Below, one piece after another: positions 23,092-36,000 of a DNA stretch of 64,000 nt. Within the stretch, counting starts at the first letter, position 1, and every line of letters starts with the position of its first letter. A program made the position numbers and the translations under genes. The DNA comes from Ottelia alismoides. Lineage: Eukaryota; Streptophyta; Magnoliopsida; Alismatales; Hydrocharitaceae. The notes beneath the pieces are model-generated. The model had not been told where the DNA came from. It did not search any database and was given only the letters and a program-made list of their open reading frames with translations. The DNA is taken from assembly GCA_037367405.1 (NCBI GenBank), contig JAZKJV010003278.1, forward strand, positions 186,001 through 250,000. Reading direction: 5' to 3'.

Positions 23092-25545
23092 TCCTTTGCT
23101 AGTCCCTAGCAAACACTTATGCATATAAGAACAGAGAAGAAAATAAAGAAAAGAAAAATAAATAAATTGGAATAATTTTTTAGTTTTAAACTTGTCTTAA
23201 CAATGTCAAAGTTTGGAGCTCCGAGAAAACCTTTAGATTATTGATGTGTTCGGAACCATGCAGAGGTTAGGATTTGTGACACCACAACCTTTAGGTTCCA
23301 TACTCCTATTATCCAGTCTGATTTACAACCAGGCCAAAACCATCCTCTCAGTTGCATACTCTTACTACCTTGAAATGATAGAACCATGTGTGTGAAATTA
23401 TTTAGCTCTCCCCAGTCAAAATCATTGAGCTACCAAGTTGTCTGCTCTTCTGATAACTTGTCCTCATGGAATCAGGTATTTCCTTCTAAGGTCAGGTGCT
23501 TAGGTCTTTACAACCGAATGGGGTAAGAAGATACAAGAATGGCAAGAGAAGTGGGAATGGACCAGTGTAGTCTTCATTCCCTTGTGAAGTCGGTCAGTGT
23601 AACCAGATCTTCACCAAGAAGCAGGCTTTTTCTAAATCTCATGTTTGTGGAATTTCGGTTGAAGGCTTCTTTGAATATTTTCTTTGACTTTGCATAGCTT
23701 CAGCATTCTTATTTGTGCCTCAGTGGATATAGCATCTTTTGTTCTACCCACTATTTTGGTGTCTTAGAAAAAGTTGCGCTAGTAGACCGTCCCTCATCCG
23801 AAGCATTATTTCAATCCATCTCCAGTCTTCAGATGTCATTGTTATCATAAGAAGTGGGTTAGAGTGCCAATATCGGCAATCCCCAAGAATGGTTCCTAAG
23901 CCATCCTTGATGAAGCAGCCTTGCATCGTCTTGACATAGATCCCAAGATTTTTCAATAGAATGTCTAGGTTGAGCTAAGTGTTAAGTGAGAGGTTTCCAG
24001 TAAAGTCATAGTCCCAAGAGTCATGCGGATGATATGAAGGGTTCTATTTAGGCACATTGAACTGGCTCATGAACATAGTCTTATGGAATCTAAAGAATTA
24101 AGCCAAAGTGACCTGGAGTATCTCCAATTCCAGTCCTCAAATGGGTGCTCTGAAATTACGTGTATTAAGGTCTTCCTAAAACTCCAATCTTCAGACTTTA
24201 CATGGACTTGTTCAATTGCCAAAAATTTTCTGAAAAAAATGATTGTGATGTGCAAAATGCAAAAGTGTTTTTCTGATGACATTTTCAATTTTGAACTTTT
24301 CACGAATTTTTGAAAAAGTTGATGTATATGCAATTTTTTTTCAAAAAGATTTTGCAAATGTATTTGGTATTTTTATTTTTCCAAATATTTTTGTGACTTT
24401 TGAAAATAAAAATTTTTAGACAAAAACTAGGTACAAAAATTTACACGGGGGTGCATCTTATATTTACAAGAATTAGGGTTCTTTAAGAATTTACAAGGGG
24501 TAAGTGATCATTTTTGTAGATATTTATATACATTTACTAAAGAATTCGAGAGTAATGTTTATATTCATCAAATTTATTTGAAAATTATTTTACCACAAGG
24601 ATCTGGAAAACTATAGTCCAAAATAATCTTTACAAATTTATTTTTGCAAACATTTACATACATTTGAAAATTGTTTTGCAAAGGTTTTTAAAATAGTATA
24701 TATAGATTTTTCAAAATATTTTTGCAACCATTTTACCAATGTTTGTAAATCATTTTTCTAACATTTTTATTTCATGCAAAGAAAATAAATTTTACAAACA
24801 AAATATTTTACAAAGGTTGATAATATTTTACAAAATATTTTTCAAACAATTTTCAAATATTTTCAATTGGATTTTCAAACTATTTTCCAAAGCATTTTTA
24901 CCTGATTTATTATTCACTATGTACAAAAATATTAAGGAACAATAGACATCATTTTTATTAATTAATTTAATGGATTTATATATAGATATTTACAAAGTTT
25001 TAGCCATATTTATTGAAACTACAAAAGTACGAGTTATGGCTAAAATATATCCAAAGTATATATTGACCCCTCTATATTTAGCTTGAGCTATGTCCTCATA
25101 GATCGAAGAGAAAGGAAGACATAACTCGTACTAAGTATAGAGAAGTCTATACTACAACGACTAAAGAATCAGAAGTCGACCATCCCCTTATACTTAGGAT
25201 CAATTAATCCTAAGTATAGCAGTCTGTATAACCATGCAGGGAGGGTCGACGGTGGGAAACGAATAAATAACTCAACGGATCGTCCTGTCCCCCCATACTT
25301 AGGATAAAATATCCCTAATTATAGAAAGGATGTCAAAAGTTGAGGAAACAGGCGAGGGATCAGAGAATGAGCACCTGAATGTATTCTTCCCCCATATACT
25401 TTGGATGAAGCATATCCTAAGTATACCAGTGATGTATGGGGGTGAATATGACTTTTCGGAAAAATCAAAGAATGGAAAAGAAAAAGAAGAAAAGAAGAAC
25501 ATAATAAAATGATTAACTATTCAAAAATGTTTTTGATGGCCTTGT
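23092..25545 (-). other. Element C 3' noncoding region
   Basis: About 2.45 kb between the integrase end and the PPT with no intact gene. It is collinear with the 3' regions of B, D and G but is the most diverged of them. A + strand frame at 24083-24313 contains KELSQSDLEYLQ and KLQSSDFTWTCSI, the best preserved copy of a block also readable in G, D and B. A poorer copy of the DYPSFEA block is at 23775-23840. The AT-rich 24300-24960 is made of TTTGCAAA/TTTACAAA words. No Env-like membrane protein was seen. Confidence 0.6.
25026..25427 (-). repeat. PPT-like hairpin array, element C
   Basis: Arm AGTACGAGTTATG (25026-25038) pairs perfectly with CATAACTCGTACT (25120-25132). Within the loop is CCCCTCTATATTTAGC (25067-25082), whose CTATATTTAG can pair with CTAAGTATAG (25131-25140) just outside the first stem, a pseudoknot topology. 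Three hairpin repeats follow: 25184-25220 (TATACTTAGGAT / ATCCTAAGTATA, 12 bp), 25289-25324 and 25389-25427. Spacing is about 100 bp. Confidence 0.75.
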
Positions 25546-27597
25546 CTATGTGAAGGGATGTTGCGATTGTGAATTTATCATCGTGAACCACCAGAATTGA
25601 ATTGACCATTGATCAAACGTGTCATGTTCGAGACACGGCTTCAACAATTGTCCGTTGATTACAAATGGTTGTGCGTCAGCTGACAATTGGGATATGGTGA
25701 CACGTCCTTTGTCACACACTTCTTTTACTACGAACGACCTTGTCCATTTGCTCTTCAATTTCCCTGGTAATAGTTTAAGCTTTGCATCAAACAAACAAAC
25801 CTTCTTTCCTAGCTCGAAGGTCTTGCGACGGATGTGCTTGTCATGCCACTTCTTGACCTTTTCCTTGTACATTAGGTTGTTGTCGTATGCATACTCACAG
25901 AATTCAAGGAGCTGATTCTGGTCCACCTTTTTGTTCTTGCCTCCCATCTTGGAATCCAAATTGCAAATGTTGATTTCCCATAATGATTTGTGAATAAGTT
26001 CCACATGCAGATGGCATGGCTTGCCATATACTAGGCGGTAGGGAAACATTTTTAACGATGACTTGTACACGGTCCAATAGTCCCATAGTACTTAGTCTAG
26101 CAATTGCGCTCAATTCTTCCCATTGGGGTGTATGAGGTTCTGTAATATTGTCTTTATCTCCCTATTTGAACATTCGGCTGGGACATTAGACTGTGGGTGA
26201 TATGGAAAGGTGACACGATGTTCAATGCAGAATTCTTGTGTTAGTTTCTTCACCTATCTGTTGAGAAAGTGGCTACCCTCATCAGATATCAGAATTTTCA
26301 GAATCCCAAACCTTGCAATAATGTGATCCTTGAGGAACTAGTAGATGGTACGACTATCGGCAGCTCGTGCTGGGATGGCCTCCATCCAATGACTTACATA
26401 GTCGACGGTGAGCAGATTATACTCAAAACCCTGACAGTTAGGGAGCGTTCCCATGATATCAATGCCCTAGCAACCAAATACATCGGAAATTGAATGTACT
26501 TCAGAGGCATTGTGTCTCTCATACCGATGGTGCTTCCCAGTCTCTGACTGTCGTGCAATGCTTGACAAAATCATCTGCATCTTTGAATAGAGTCGGCCAC
26601 CAAAGGTGGCATTGTAGGACTTCTGCTGTCGTTCTTTTGCCAGAAGTGTCCTCTTGATTCTTTAGAGTAACAATGCTCGAGGACACTGTGGACTTCCTCG
26701 TGAGGAATGCATCGTCTCTCGATGCAGTCATCTCCCTCTCAAATGAGATATGGATCCACCCACTGGTAAAAAAGGATGTCGGACAAGAACTTGTCTCTTT
26801 TTAAGTTAGGACAATCTTGTGGAGTTTTTTTGTATACAAGATAGTTCACAATATCGGCAAACTAGGGGAGTGCAGTTACTGGTAGGATGGCTTCATCTAG
26901 AAAAGTTTCCGTGATCGCTAGTAGGCTTTGTGCAGGAGTGTCTGAGTCTGGCAGTCTTGACAAGTGATCGGCCACCATATTTTTGACTCCAGTTTTATCG
27001 CGAATTTCAAGATCAAATTCCTGGAGCAGAAAGATCCATCTGATTAATCATGGTTTGGCATCCTTCTTGGCTTGGAGATAACTGACGTCAAGTGGTTTGT
27101 ATACACAATGACTATGGATCCAAGCAAATGGAATCTAAAATTTTCCATGGAGAATACTACTGCTAGCGGCTCTTTTTCAGTGACAGTGTAGTTTCTTTGT
27201 GCTTCATCAAGAGTTCTACTGGCATAGTGAATACCAAATGGAATATGATCACTCCTATATCCTAATACTATCCCAATGGCATAATCAGAAGAGTCTGTCA
27301 TTATCTCAAATGGTAGAGACCAATCTGGCAGTTGGAGGACAGAGGCCCAAGTGATTATTTCTTTCAACTGTATAAAGGCCTGGAGGACTCTATCATCGAC
27401 AATAAAGTTAGCCTCCTTGCCAAAAAAGCTCGGGCAGGTGTTGGGAAATTTTGTTTAAATCCTTGATGAATCGTCGGTAGAAGCTGACGTGCCCTAAAAA
27501 TGACCCGCCTATTTTAGATTGGTAGGCAGCTCTATTTTCGAAATTACTTCCACCTTCGTAGGGTCAAACTCCATGCCACGTTTTGAGATGACATGGC
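25546..27597 (-). pseudogene. Element C pol, downstream half: end of RT, RNase H, integrase
   Basis: Minus-strand order: the RT tail after the VLGH motif (ISKRGMEFDPTKVEV, 27540-27597); RNase H (26900-27370) with FEIMTDSSD and TEKE kept, but YTDH changed to YTNH, losing an acidic residue; then the integrase zinc-finger part (26519-26731, WWPTLFKDADDFVKHC). The integrase core has recognisable GIDIMG, ISDEG and AECSNREIK (catalytic D, D, E). The C-terminal domain is 25546-26070 with GKLKSKWTRSFVV. Frames are interrupted by stops. The upstream half of the same gene is at 44176-46060. Confidence 0.85.
27593..27597. other. Target-site duplication of element B, left copy
   Basis: ATGGC at 27593-27597 is repeated at 44176-44180, exactly outside the TGATG...CATCA ends of B. 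The duplicated bases lie inside the VLGH codons of C's RT. Confidence 0.92.
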
Positions 27598-30500
27598 TGA
27601 TGGGCGACCTACCTACTAAGGTTAAGTATCGAGATAAGACAATGGTCATTGTGACCCCAATCAGTAGGTCAACTCAACAAGAAAATTGTGAACCACTAAA
27701 TAAAATCAAATAAACAAGCACAAACTTTAAGTGATTTCACTATTTATTTTCTGGTATAACAATCAGGGTCGAACACAAGGAGCACATAAATGTACGAAGT
27801 AGTCAGAATTTAAAAATGAAAGAACATATTTGGGTGGTTTTAATTTTGTATTTTCAATAAGGAAGCAAAAACAACAAATAACGAAACAAGACAACACACA
27901 AGTCTTTTTATATTTTTCATTATAGCTAAAAATGCTCAGAAAATTAATATAAAAATATTTTTTGGTTTTGAAACTTTTAAAGTGTATTTGGTAATTTTCT
28001 AGGTTTTTGCAAATGTTTATTGTAATTTTATAAAAATCAAACAACGAATAAACCACAAATAATGTACAACCAGGACTAAATTGCAAATTAAAATTACTTA
28101 AAATGCCCTAAATCTTAGGGCACAATTTTATAACAAAATAGAAAAAAATGCTACAAACAAAATCTTAAATGAGGATTTTTGGATTTTTCTTTAGTTTTAT
28201 AGAATTTTTATAAGTTTTTAGGTGTTTTGCAATTTCAAGTATTTTTATGAGGGATTTTCAAACAAAAATGATATTGTAGATAAAACACATAAAACACACA
28301 AGAACTAATTTTTATAGAATTTTGAAACACTTTTCTCGAATTTTTATGGATTTTCAAAAATAAACAGGAAACTTTTTAGGGGCTATTGATTTTTCAAAAA
28401 TAGTAAATGCGATGAAATAAATCAGCAAAAATTACTCTAAATCGTACACGTCAACAGGTGTGAATAATAATTTTTTGGAAATTTTTAGGATTAATTTGGT
28501 ATTAATTAAATTAAATAAGAGTTAGACAATTTACAGGGACCTACTTGCAATTAAATTAAAGATCCAAGCCAAATAGTAATACGGGTAAAAAATGTAGGAC
28601 CTAAATTGCAAAAAGCCAAGCAAACACATGTGCATTACGTGAACCGGGCCTACAGGGGCATAAACGCAAATATCAAAATCTTTCATTCTTTCCATAACAG
28701 TATAGAAGTTCAGACTACTTTCTGCGAATAACCCAAATAGCATGCGTCGAGCACGTGAGTTCACACCGACTGGACTAAAATGCAAATCTCAAAAACTGCG
28801 AGGTCTAAACTGCAAATTGTTTATACTACAATTTTTATTTACTAGACTAATGAGAAAAGCATAAAAGTGTGAGGGTAAAAGAGAAATATACCCATGCAGA
28901 GACATGTGGCGCATGTAGAAGGGGTCTCTATCTTGCGGCTCTGATCATTCCCTGCAGTAGATCTGATGTCTCTGATCCGGTCGGCTACGTACTTGTCAGA
29001 TGGCTCCAGAGAATCTGATCCGGCGATGGAAAAGCTGCTGCTAATGAATGTTCGTGATGCAGTCTGTCACCAGCGAGGGAATCCAAAAGCAAGCGGAGGA
29101 TCTGGAAGAACAACCCCTGGATGAACTTTGATCAACAAATAGAGGCGATCCACTACTCCGATCAAGTCATCCAAGGGTCCTGGAGTGTCGCGAGGGTGCT
29201 TCGCTCCTGGTCGATAGCTCTGATGGTGGTGACGACGGTCAGATGATGACGGTGGTGAACTCCTCCTGCAGCTGCTCTTCCTGAGCACTAAGGGCTCCAG
29301 ACCGCTCACCAGTGCACTAGGAGACCTGTAAAAGTAAGAGGGGGTTCAGGGCTATGCTCCGACTCAGGTTATTGCTTCAAAAGATAGGGGAAGCGACAAT
29401 GAATGGATTTCGACCTCCGGTGAAGGCGTGAGAAGGAGATCTGAGCCTAATCTCAACCCGATGGTCAAGTCTCAGGGTGGTTCGATTTTGTACGAAGGTG
29501 CGTAATGAGATATAGCGTACATCAAAGCGGATATATGTCGGGAATGGGGCTCTGACTAGTTGGTTTGAAAAGGTGGGCATCGACGAATGCGAAATGAGAA
29601 GACAGATTGAAACGAGAGGTGCAGTGGATATAGGCAATACTTGAGACTACTGGCGTGCTCAGCAAGATCAAGCGAGGATGGAAAGTCGAGTCTTGGCCTC
29701 GACCATGCTATGGCAGGTGAGGAGGCTATACGCGGCGGAGACATCCGGCCATGTCGAGCTACGAGTCTCCAGGAGATTCCCTAAGGGTCCAAAGCTGGTG
29801 CTCCAATGGTTGTCACTTCAATGAAGCGGGCTAAGGAAGAAATGGGGTGCGAGGGACGAGCTACGACATTGGGAGGCAGAAGAAAAGATTTTATAGGCAG
29901 CTAGGGGGTCTAGAAAGATTGGCATGGAGCACGGAACCCTATGGAGATCCGGATCATCTTAGGATCTACGAGGATTGCAGAGGTCTGAGGAATCACGAGT
30001 AAAGAATCGAGGTGAGTGGCGATCGGAGTCTAGCCAGGTAATTGGGAGAATAGGCTCAGACGAAGAGGTTTCAACCCAACCCGAGCTAGAAAGGCACGTT
30101 GACTGGAGTCAACAAACCCTCCTGGACTAATCAAAAGCGGTGAAGGAAAAGGACAAAAGCTACTAGAAAACAAAATAGAGAGTTAGTTAAAGATAATCAA
30201 ATTTAAAATAATAAATGAATTTAAATAAAAAAGTATATAAAATAAAGAAAATTTTTATTATTTTTCAAAGTATTTTTTGAGATTTTTAATTATTTTTATT
30301 AAAAATAAATTAATGTATATACAATTATAATATTATCTACATGTATAATATACCTATGTATTATGTACAAGTATTTTTATTTTATTTTTTTACACAAATA
30401 CCTTTATTTTATATTTTATTTATTTACAACATATTTTTAGGAGTATATAAAATAAATTTTATTTTTTTTAAAATTATTTAATGTCATATAATAAATAATG

Positions 30501-30950
30501 CAGGTAATATGTATACATGTGTTATATACAATGAATGGAAGATTTTATTTTTATTTTTATTTCTTTTTTCGAATTTTTATATTATTTTTAGAAATATGTA
30601 CAACGGTGTAAAAATAATTCTTTTATTTAATTTTGTCAAAAATAAGTATGTACAAATATATGTAAAATATATATAATAAAAATTAAGCCATATCTCTCTC
30701 TACTTTATTTTGCGATCGGGTCAAGGCTCACCTTATCTTGGGGTTTGGTCACTCTATATTTATTTTAAATACATTATTCTTTTTGTTTTCCTTTATTCTT
30801 TTATTTTTCCACAAAAATGCATGCTAAATATGCAACATTAACACATCATGCAATTTGCTAAGTTATTGTATTTACAAATATTTACATGATGTTTTGCCAA
30901 GAAAATGAGCTAAAATAAAAGAATAAAGAGTGAGAATCAAGGATTCGTCA
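27598..30950 (-). repeat. Element B 3' LTR
   Basis: Begins TGATGGGCGACCTACC and ends GGATTCGTCA; collinear with 40814-44175. Layout: AT-rich 27780-28500, GC-rich 28900-30120 (promoter and RNA start are likely there by analogy), AT-rich 30150-30900. On its internal side (30951) the PPT follows directly. No gene is supported; 29067-29309 and 29377-29744 are open frames in the GC-rich centre without domains. Confidence 0.92.
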
Positions 30951-30963
30951 CCCCCCTATACTT
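30951..30963 (-). promoter_or_regulatory. Element B polypurine tract
   Basis: Minus-strand AAGTATAGGGGGG immediately before the 3' LTR. It is identical in its 13 nt to the PPT-like arm at 32834-32846 of the same element. Confidence 0.88.
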
Positions 30964-33001
30964 TACCTTTGCTAGTCCCATAGGAAACACTTATCTGAAA
31001 AAGAAGTGAAAAGAAAAAGAAAAGAATCAAGGTTGATTATTAAACTTATCTTCATTAAATTGAAGTATGGAGCTCAGTCTGACCTTTGGATACTTGATTT
31101 GTCGGAACCTTATTGGGAAATAGGTTTGACTCAATAGCCTCTAAGTTCCACCATTCTATGGTCAAGACTCCTCAATAATCCAGATCAGAACAAGTCTACA
31201 TACGCAAACTCTAATGACTATGCATCTTTCCTTATACTGTGTAAGTGATAGGTAGCTTTCCACCTCAGAAATGACAAGGCAACAACTACCCTCAACAAGG
31301 AAACTCTAATTCCCTAGTCTAGCATCTCTTTCCTCGAGGAGCGGGGTATTCCCTTCTAAGTTCAAGCTCAACCAACTCAAGAAGAGGGGAAAGAAGAGAA
31401 TGGACTGTGGCCAGTGTAGTCACGTATCCCTGGGAGCCTAACCAATGTAGCTAAGTCTCCCGTTGCATGCTTCATGAGATGAGAAGGTGGGACACATAAG
31501 CGTGGATTTATTCGCTATATACAGTCCGACAGGCATTTTATTTTCAACCAGGCATGTCCACTTTTTTGTTGTTTTTCTTGATTTTGTACCTTTTTTTGAT
31601 GTGAATATGTACAACATATCTACATGGTGCAACATATACATAAGGAATTTTCTTCTTGAGCCAGTAGACTATCCCTCTTTTGAAGCAATATTGCAACCCA
31701 CAACTCCTGTCTTTAAACCTCAATTCTACTAGACCAAGTTGAGATGTACATCCCTTCCTAAAGGAAGACAAGAGGTTCCTCCTAGATGTACTACCCTCGT
31801 ATTCTATTTCAAGCCAAAGGAAACTGCCTTCTCATCACCTCATCCATGTGGAGCTATGTGTAAGGTGTTGGTCCAAGTAAAGCCATTGTCTGTGAGAGTA
31901 ACGCGTGCATTGTTTAGTGTTCTACTTAGACCTATCAAGATGACATGTGAACATAGTCTAGTGGACTCAAAGAATTAAGTGACTAATGGACTTGAAAAGT
32001 CTTAACCCCGGATCCTATAAAGTTCCTCTGAAAGTAAGACGGATTAAGGTCTTAACCAAGCTCCATTTTCCAATTTAATTCTAGACTAGTTTAAATGTCA
32101 ACTATGATTATATAAATATGTACAAAATTCTTTTTGATGCAATTTTCAAAACAAGCAAAATTTTATGAAAAATGTTTGAATGCAAGAAAGAACTGCAAGT
32201 TTTTGCAAAATATTTCCAAACATTTACAAACAGATTTTTGCAAAGTTTTATTTTTCAATCATTTTTCAAAAATTTTATACTATAAACATAATTTTTATAC
32301 AAAAATATTTACAAAAGTTTTACACACAAAACCATTTTACAACATTTGTACAAAAATAATTTTTATGAAAAACTATTTACAAACATGTAAAAGAAAGAAT
32401 AAAAAAAATTAAAAAAAAATTGTGATTTTTAGGTATAATGTTTTTAGCCATTTTATCTAATAACACACTCACACAAAGTACAAGTTATGGCTAACGTATA
32501 TATACAATATATACGAACCCCCTATACTTAGCTCGAACGATGCCCTCAGAGTGATCAACGAGCGATGAAAGGAAGACATAACTCGTGCTGGGTATTGGGA
32601 AGTGAAAAGAAAGGCTATACTATAACGACGAGTAAAAGAATGTAATTAATAGAGTCGGTGGTCCCCTTATACTTTGGATCAAATAATCCTAAGTACAGAA
32701 GTCTGGACACAAGGGAAAATCGAGGGTTAGAATGTATAGGGTCTACCTCCCCTATACTTAGGGTAAAATATCCCTAAGTATAGGAAACAAAACAGAGGTA
32801 AAAAGAAACAAACAGATAATCACAAGTCTGACACCCCCCTATACTTAGGGTAAAGTGCACCCTAAGTATAGCATAATCAGAATATAGAGATGGGGTGTTA
32901 GACCAAAGAATGTACGATATGGACAATTAGATCTATACAGTGACAGGGAAGAAGTGATAATCAGGCATGAGATGAAAATGATGTGAGTCAAAGACCACAT
33001 C
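30964..33001 (-). other. Element B 3' noncoding region
   Basis: About 2 kb between the end of pol (stop at 33002-33004) and the PPT. No intact gene. The + strand has an open 81-codon frame (31487-31732) whose end (31658-31723) reads EPVDYPSFEAILQPTT, closely matching + strand readings of D and G; the second block (31966-32100) is recognisable but has stops. The segment 32110-32420 is AT-rich with TTTACAAA words. Repeats start at 32477. Confidence 0.65.
32477..32871 (-). repeat. PPT-like hairpin array, element B
   Basis: Arm AGTACAAGTTATG (32477-32489) faces CATAACTCGTGCT (32577-32589), with one mismatch and one wobble. CCCCCTATACTTAGC is at 32518-32532. Then three hairpins: 32663-32698; 32751-32784, a perfect 13-bp stem (CCTATACTTAGGG / CCCTAAGTATAGG, 8-nt loop); and 32839-32871, a perfect 13-bp stem (CTATACTTAGGGT / ACCCTAAGTATAG, 7-nt loop). 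The last carries on the minus strand the exact PPT sequence AAGTATAGGGGGG (32834-32846). It lies just after the pol stop. Confidence 0.8.
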
Positions 33002-36000
33002 TCATGCAAAATGAATAGGGGCAACGCCAACGATTAGCGATTCATGATCTAGATAAGGCTTTAGTCATTGACCATTAACTCGAAAGGAGGATTCGGATGA
33101 CGTCTCGGATATATCAATGCCTCTATTGTCATGCACCTTTCAGACCAAATATGGTCCCTTCCATTTGCTCTGCAATTTCCCTGGAAATAATCTCAACCTA
33201 GCATCGAATAATAATACTCGCTGGTTCGGCTCAAACTTTTTATGGTTGATATGAGAATCATGACATATCTTTACTCTCTAGTTATATTGTCGGCTACTTG
33301 AAAAGGTTGTGTCTCTAAGCTCCTCCATGGCTGCCAACTCTGCTCTCCTCTAATCCCCTATACTCTCTGTATCCAATAATAACACTGTGACTGCTCATAG
33401 TGACTTATGCTTGATTTCCACAGGTAAATGGCATGGCTTGCCATAAACAAGACGAAAGGAAGATGTACTCAAAGGTATCTTGAAGGAAGTCCGATATGCC
33501 CACAAGACCTAGTGCAAAAGCTATGAATAATCCTTTTGGTCTGGGCGGACGACCTTCTACAGTATAGTCTTGATCTTCCTGTTCAATACTTCTGCAAGAC
33601 CATCGATCTGAGGGTGATATGGAGTGGCAACTCGATGGTCTATGCTGAACTCCTTATCAAGGACCTTTACCTTGTCATTGATAAAGTGAGTCCCCCGTCT
33701 GATATCAATACTCTAGGAACCCCAATCCGTAAAATGATATTATTTCTCAAAAATCGGCAAACAACATCCATGGTTCGGGCGAGGATGGCCTCAACCCAAC
33801 GACTCACATAATCCATAGCCAACAGAATGTACTCGAATCCCTGACTCTTGGTGAATGAACCAATGAAATCGATGCCCCATTCATCAAAAACCACACAGAA
33901 GTGAATGGGTTGTATTGGCATTACATCACGCTGTCCACAGGTGCCCATCCTCTGATAGACAGTACACCTCTTTACGAATTCATAAAAATCCTTGAAGAGG
34001 TAGGGCACCATAGGCTGGATTGGAGCACTTTCTGTGTTGTTCTCCTCCAAGAATGGTGTCCTCCTACCTCAAGCTTGTGGTGGTATGTGAGGATGCTATG
34101 GTGCTCCTCCTGAGGAATGTACCGACGCCAGATGCTATCGCCTCCTTCATGATAAAGGATGGGATCCTCCCAATCGTACGACTTGGCCTTCGCACGGAAA
34201 GTCTCAAGTTGCTCCCAGGGATGACCTTGTGGAATTTTCTTGGCAACAAGATAGTTCACAATGTTGGCGTACCATGGAAACGAGGCGATAGCCAGGATCA
34301 CCTCATCTGGGAAGGTGTCTATAATAGGTGCCATTTGCTCTGATTCCTCAAGGTTCTCTAATCGGGAGAGGTGATCTGCCACCACATTCTTGACTCCAGG
34401 CTTATCTTTAATCTCAATGTCAAACTCCTAGAGTAGAAGGATCCATCTAGCCAATCTAGCTTTGGCATACTTCTTTGTCATTAGGTACCGGATGGCGGTG
34501 TGATCAGTAAAAATCATCACTCTGGATCCAAGAATATAAGATCTGAACTTATCTAAAGCAAAGACTATGTCTAGCATCTCCTTCTCTATGACAATGTAGT
34601 TCTAATGGGCGGCATCCAAAGTACAGCTAGCATAGTGAATGGCATAAGGCAATCCATCCCTCCTCTGTCCTAGCACAACTCCTGTGGCAAAATCAGAAGT
34701 ATCCGTCATGATCTCGAATGGGAGCGACCAATCAGGCGGCTGAAGGAAAGGAGCCTCAACAACTAATCCTTTAAGAGTCTCGAATGATGCTAGAAACTTG
34801 TCATCTACAATGAACTCGGTGTCTTTCATTAGCAGATCAGTAAACGGTCGGGAAATTCGACTGAAATCTTGAATGAATCATCGGTAGAAACCGACATGCC
34901 CTAGAAAAGACCGCAACTACCGCAAATTGGATGGTGGATTGAGTTTCCTGATTATATCCACCTTGGCCAGATAGACCTCCATGCCCCCATTCGAGATGAT
35001 ATGGCCAAGCACCATCCCTTAAGTCACCATAAAGTGGCTCTTCTCCCAGGATAAATAAGATGGACATCGATACAACGCTAAAGTACACTGTCTAGGAAAT
35101 CAAGACAAGCATCAAACCCATCACCGTAGACCGAGAAATAATCCATGAAGACCTCTAAGCAGTCACCCACCATGTACGAAAAGATGGACAACATGCACCT
35201 TTGGAATGTTGCCGGGGCATTACATAGACCAAAGGGCATCCGTCTGAAAGCATATGTCCCAAACGAACAGGTGAATGTCGTTTTGTCTTAGTCTTCAGAT
35301 GCTATGGCCACCTGGTTATAGCCGAAGTACCCGTCATGAAATTAGTAGTGACTCTTCCCAGCTAGCCTTTCGATAATCTGATCAATAAATGGCAACGGTA
35401 AATGATCCTTCTTGGTGGCATGATTCAATCGTCTGTAATCTACACAGACCCTCCAAGAAGTGGGTACCCGAGTAGCTATCTCCTCTCCAGACTCACTCAC
35501 AACTATAGTGATGCCTATCTTCTTGGGTACCACATGTAATGGACTAACCCACTTGGAGTTGGAGATGAGGTAGACAAAATCGACGCTCGAGCATTTTGAT
35601 ATCTCTTTCATAACCACATCTCGACGGTTCAGATTCAGCTGTCGTTGGAACTCACGCGAGGGCTTAGCGTCCTCTTCGAGATAAATATGGTGGGAGCACA
35701 GGGCCAGACTTATCCCCTGGAGGTCAGCTACGCTACATCCGATCGCCTTGCAGTTTCTTTCAAGAACCTCCATCAAACAAGATTCTTGCTCTCCAGTCAA
35801 ATCCGCTGAGATAATGACTGGGTACATCTCTAGCTCACCTGCAAGGAATCTGTACTTTATCGACTGAGGCAAGGTCTCCAACTCTAGGCAACTGGGAGCC
35901 GGCAAATCCGGCTTCTGAAAAGTTCGAGTAAAAGAAACCAAATCTGCATGGGAGAACTCCCACTGTGTATGAAAATCTGGTGATGTTGGCCCTGCTGGTA

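Noticed and set aside
32477..32871. CRISPR-like or tRNA-like array
   Set aside because: The repeats are short, diverged and hairpin-forming, and they sit inside a plant retrotransposon; spacers are homologous between elements, unlike CRISPR spacers.
30964..33001. Envelope-like gene downstream of pol
   Set aside because: Some Athila relatives carry one, but I see no long frame, signal peptide or membrane segment on the sense strand in any of the four copies.
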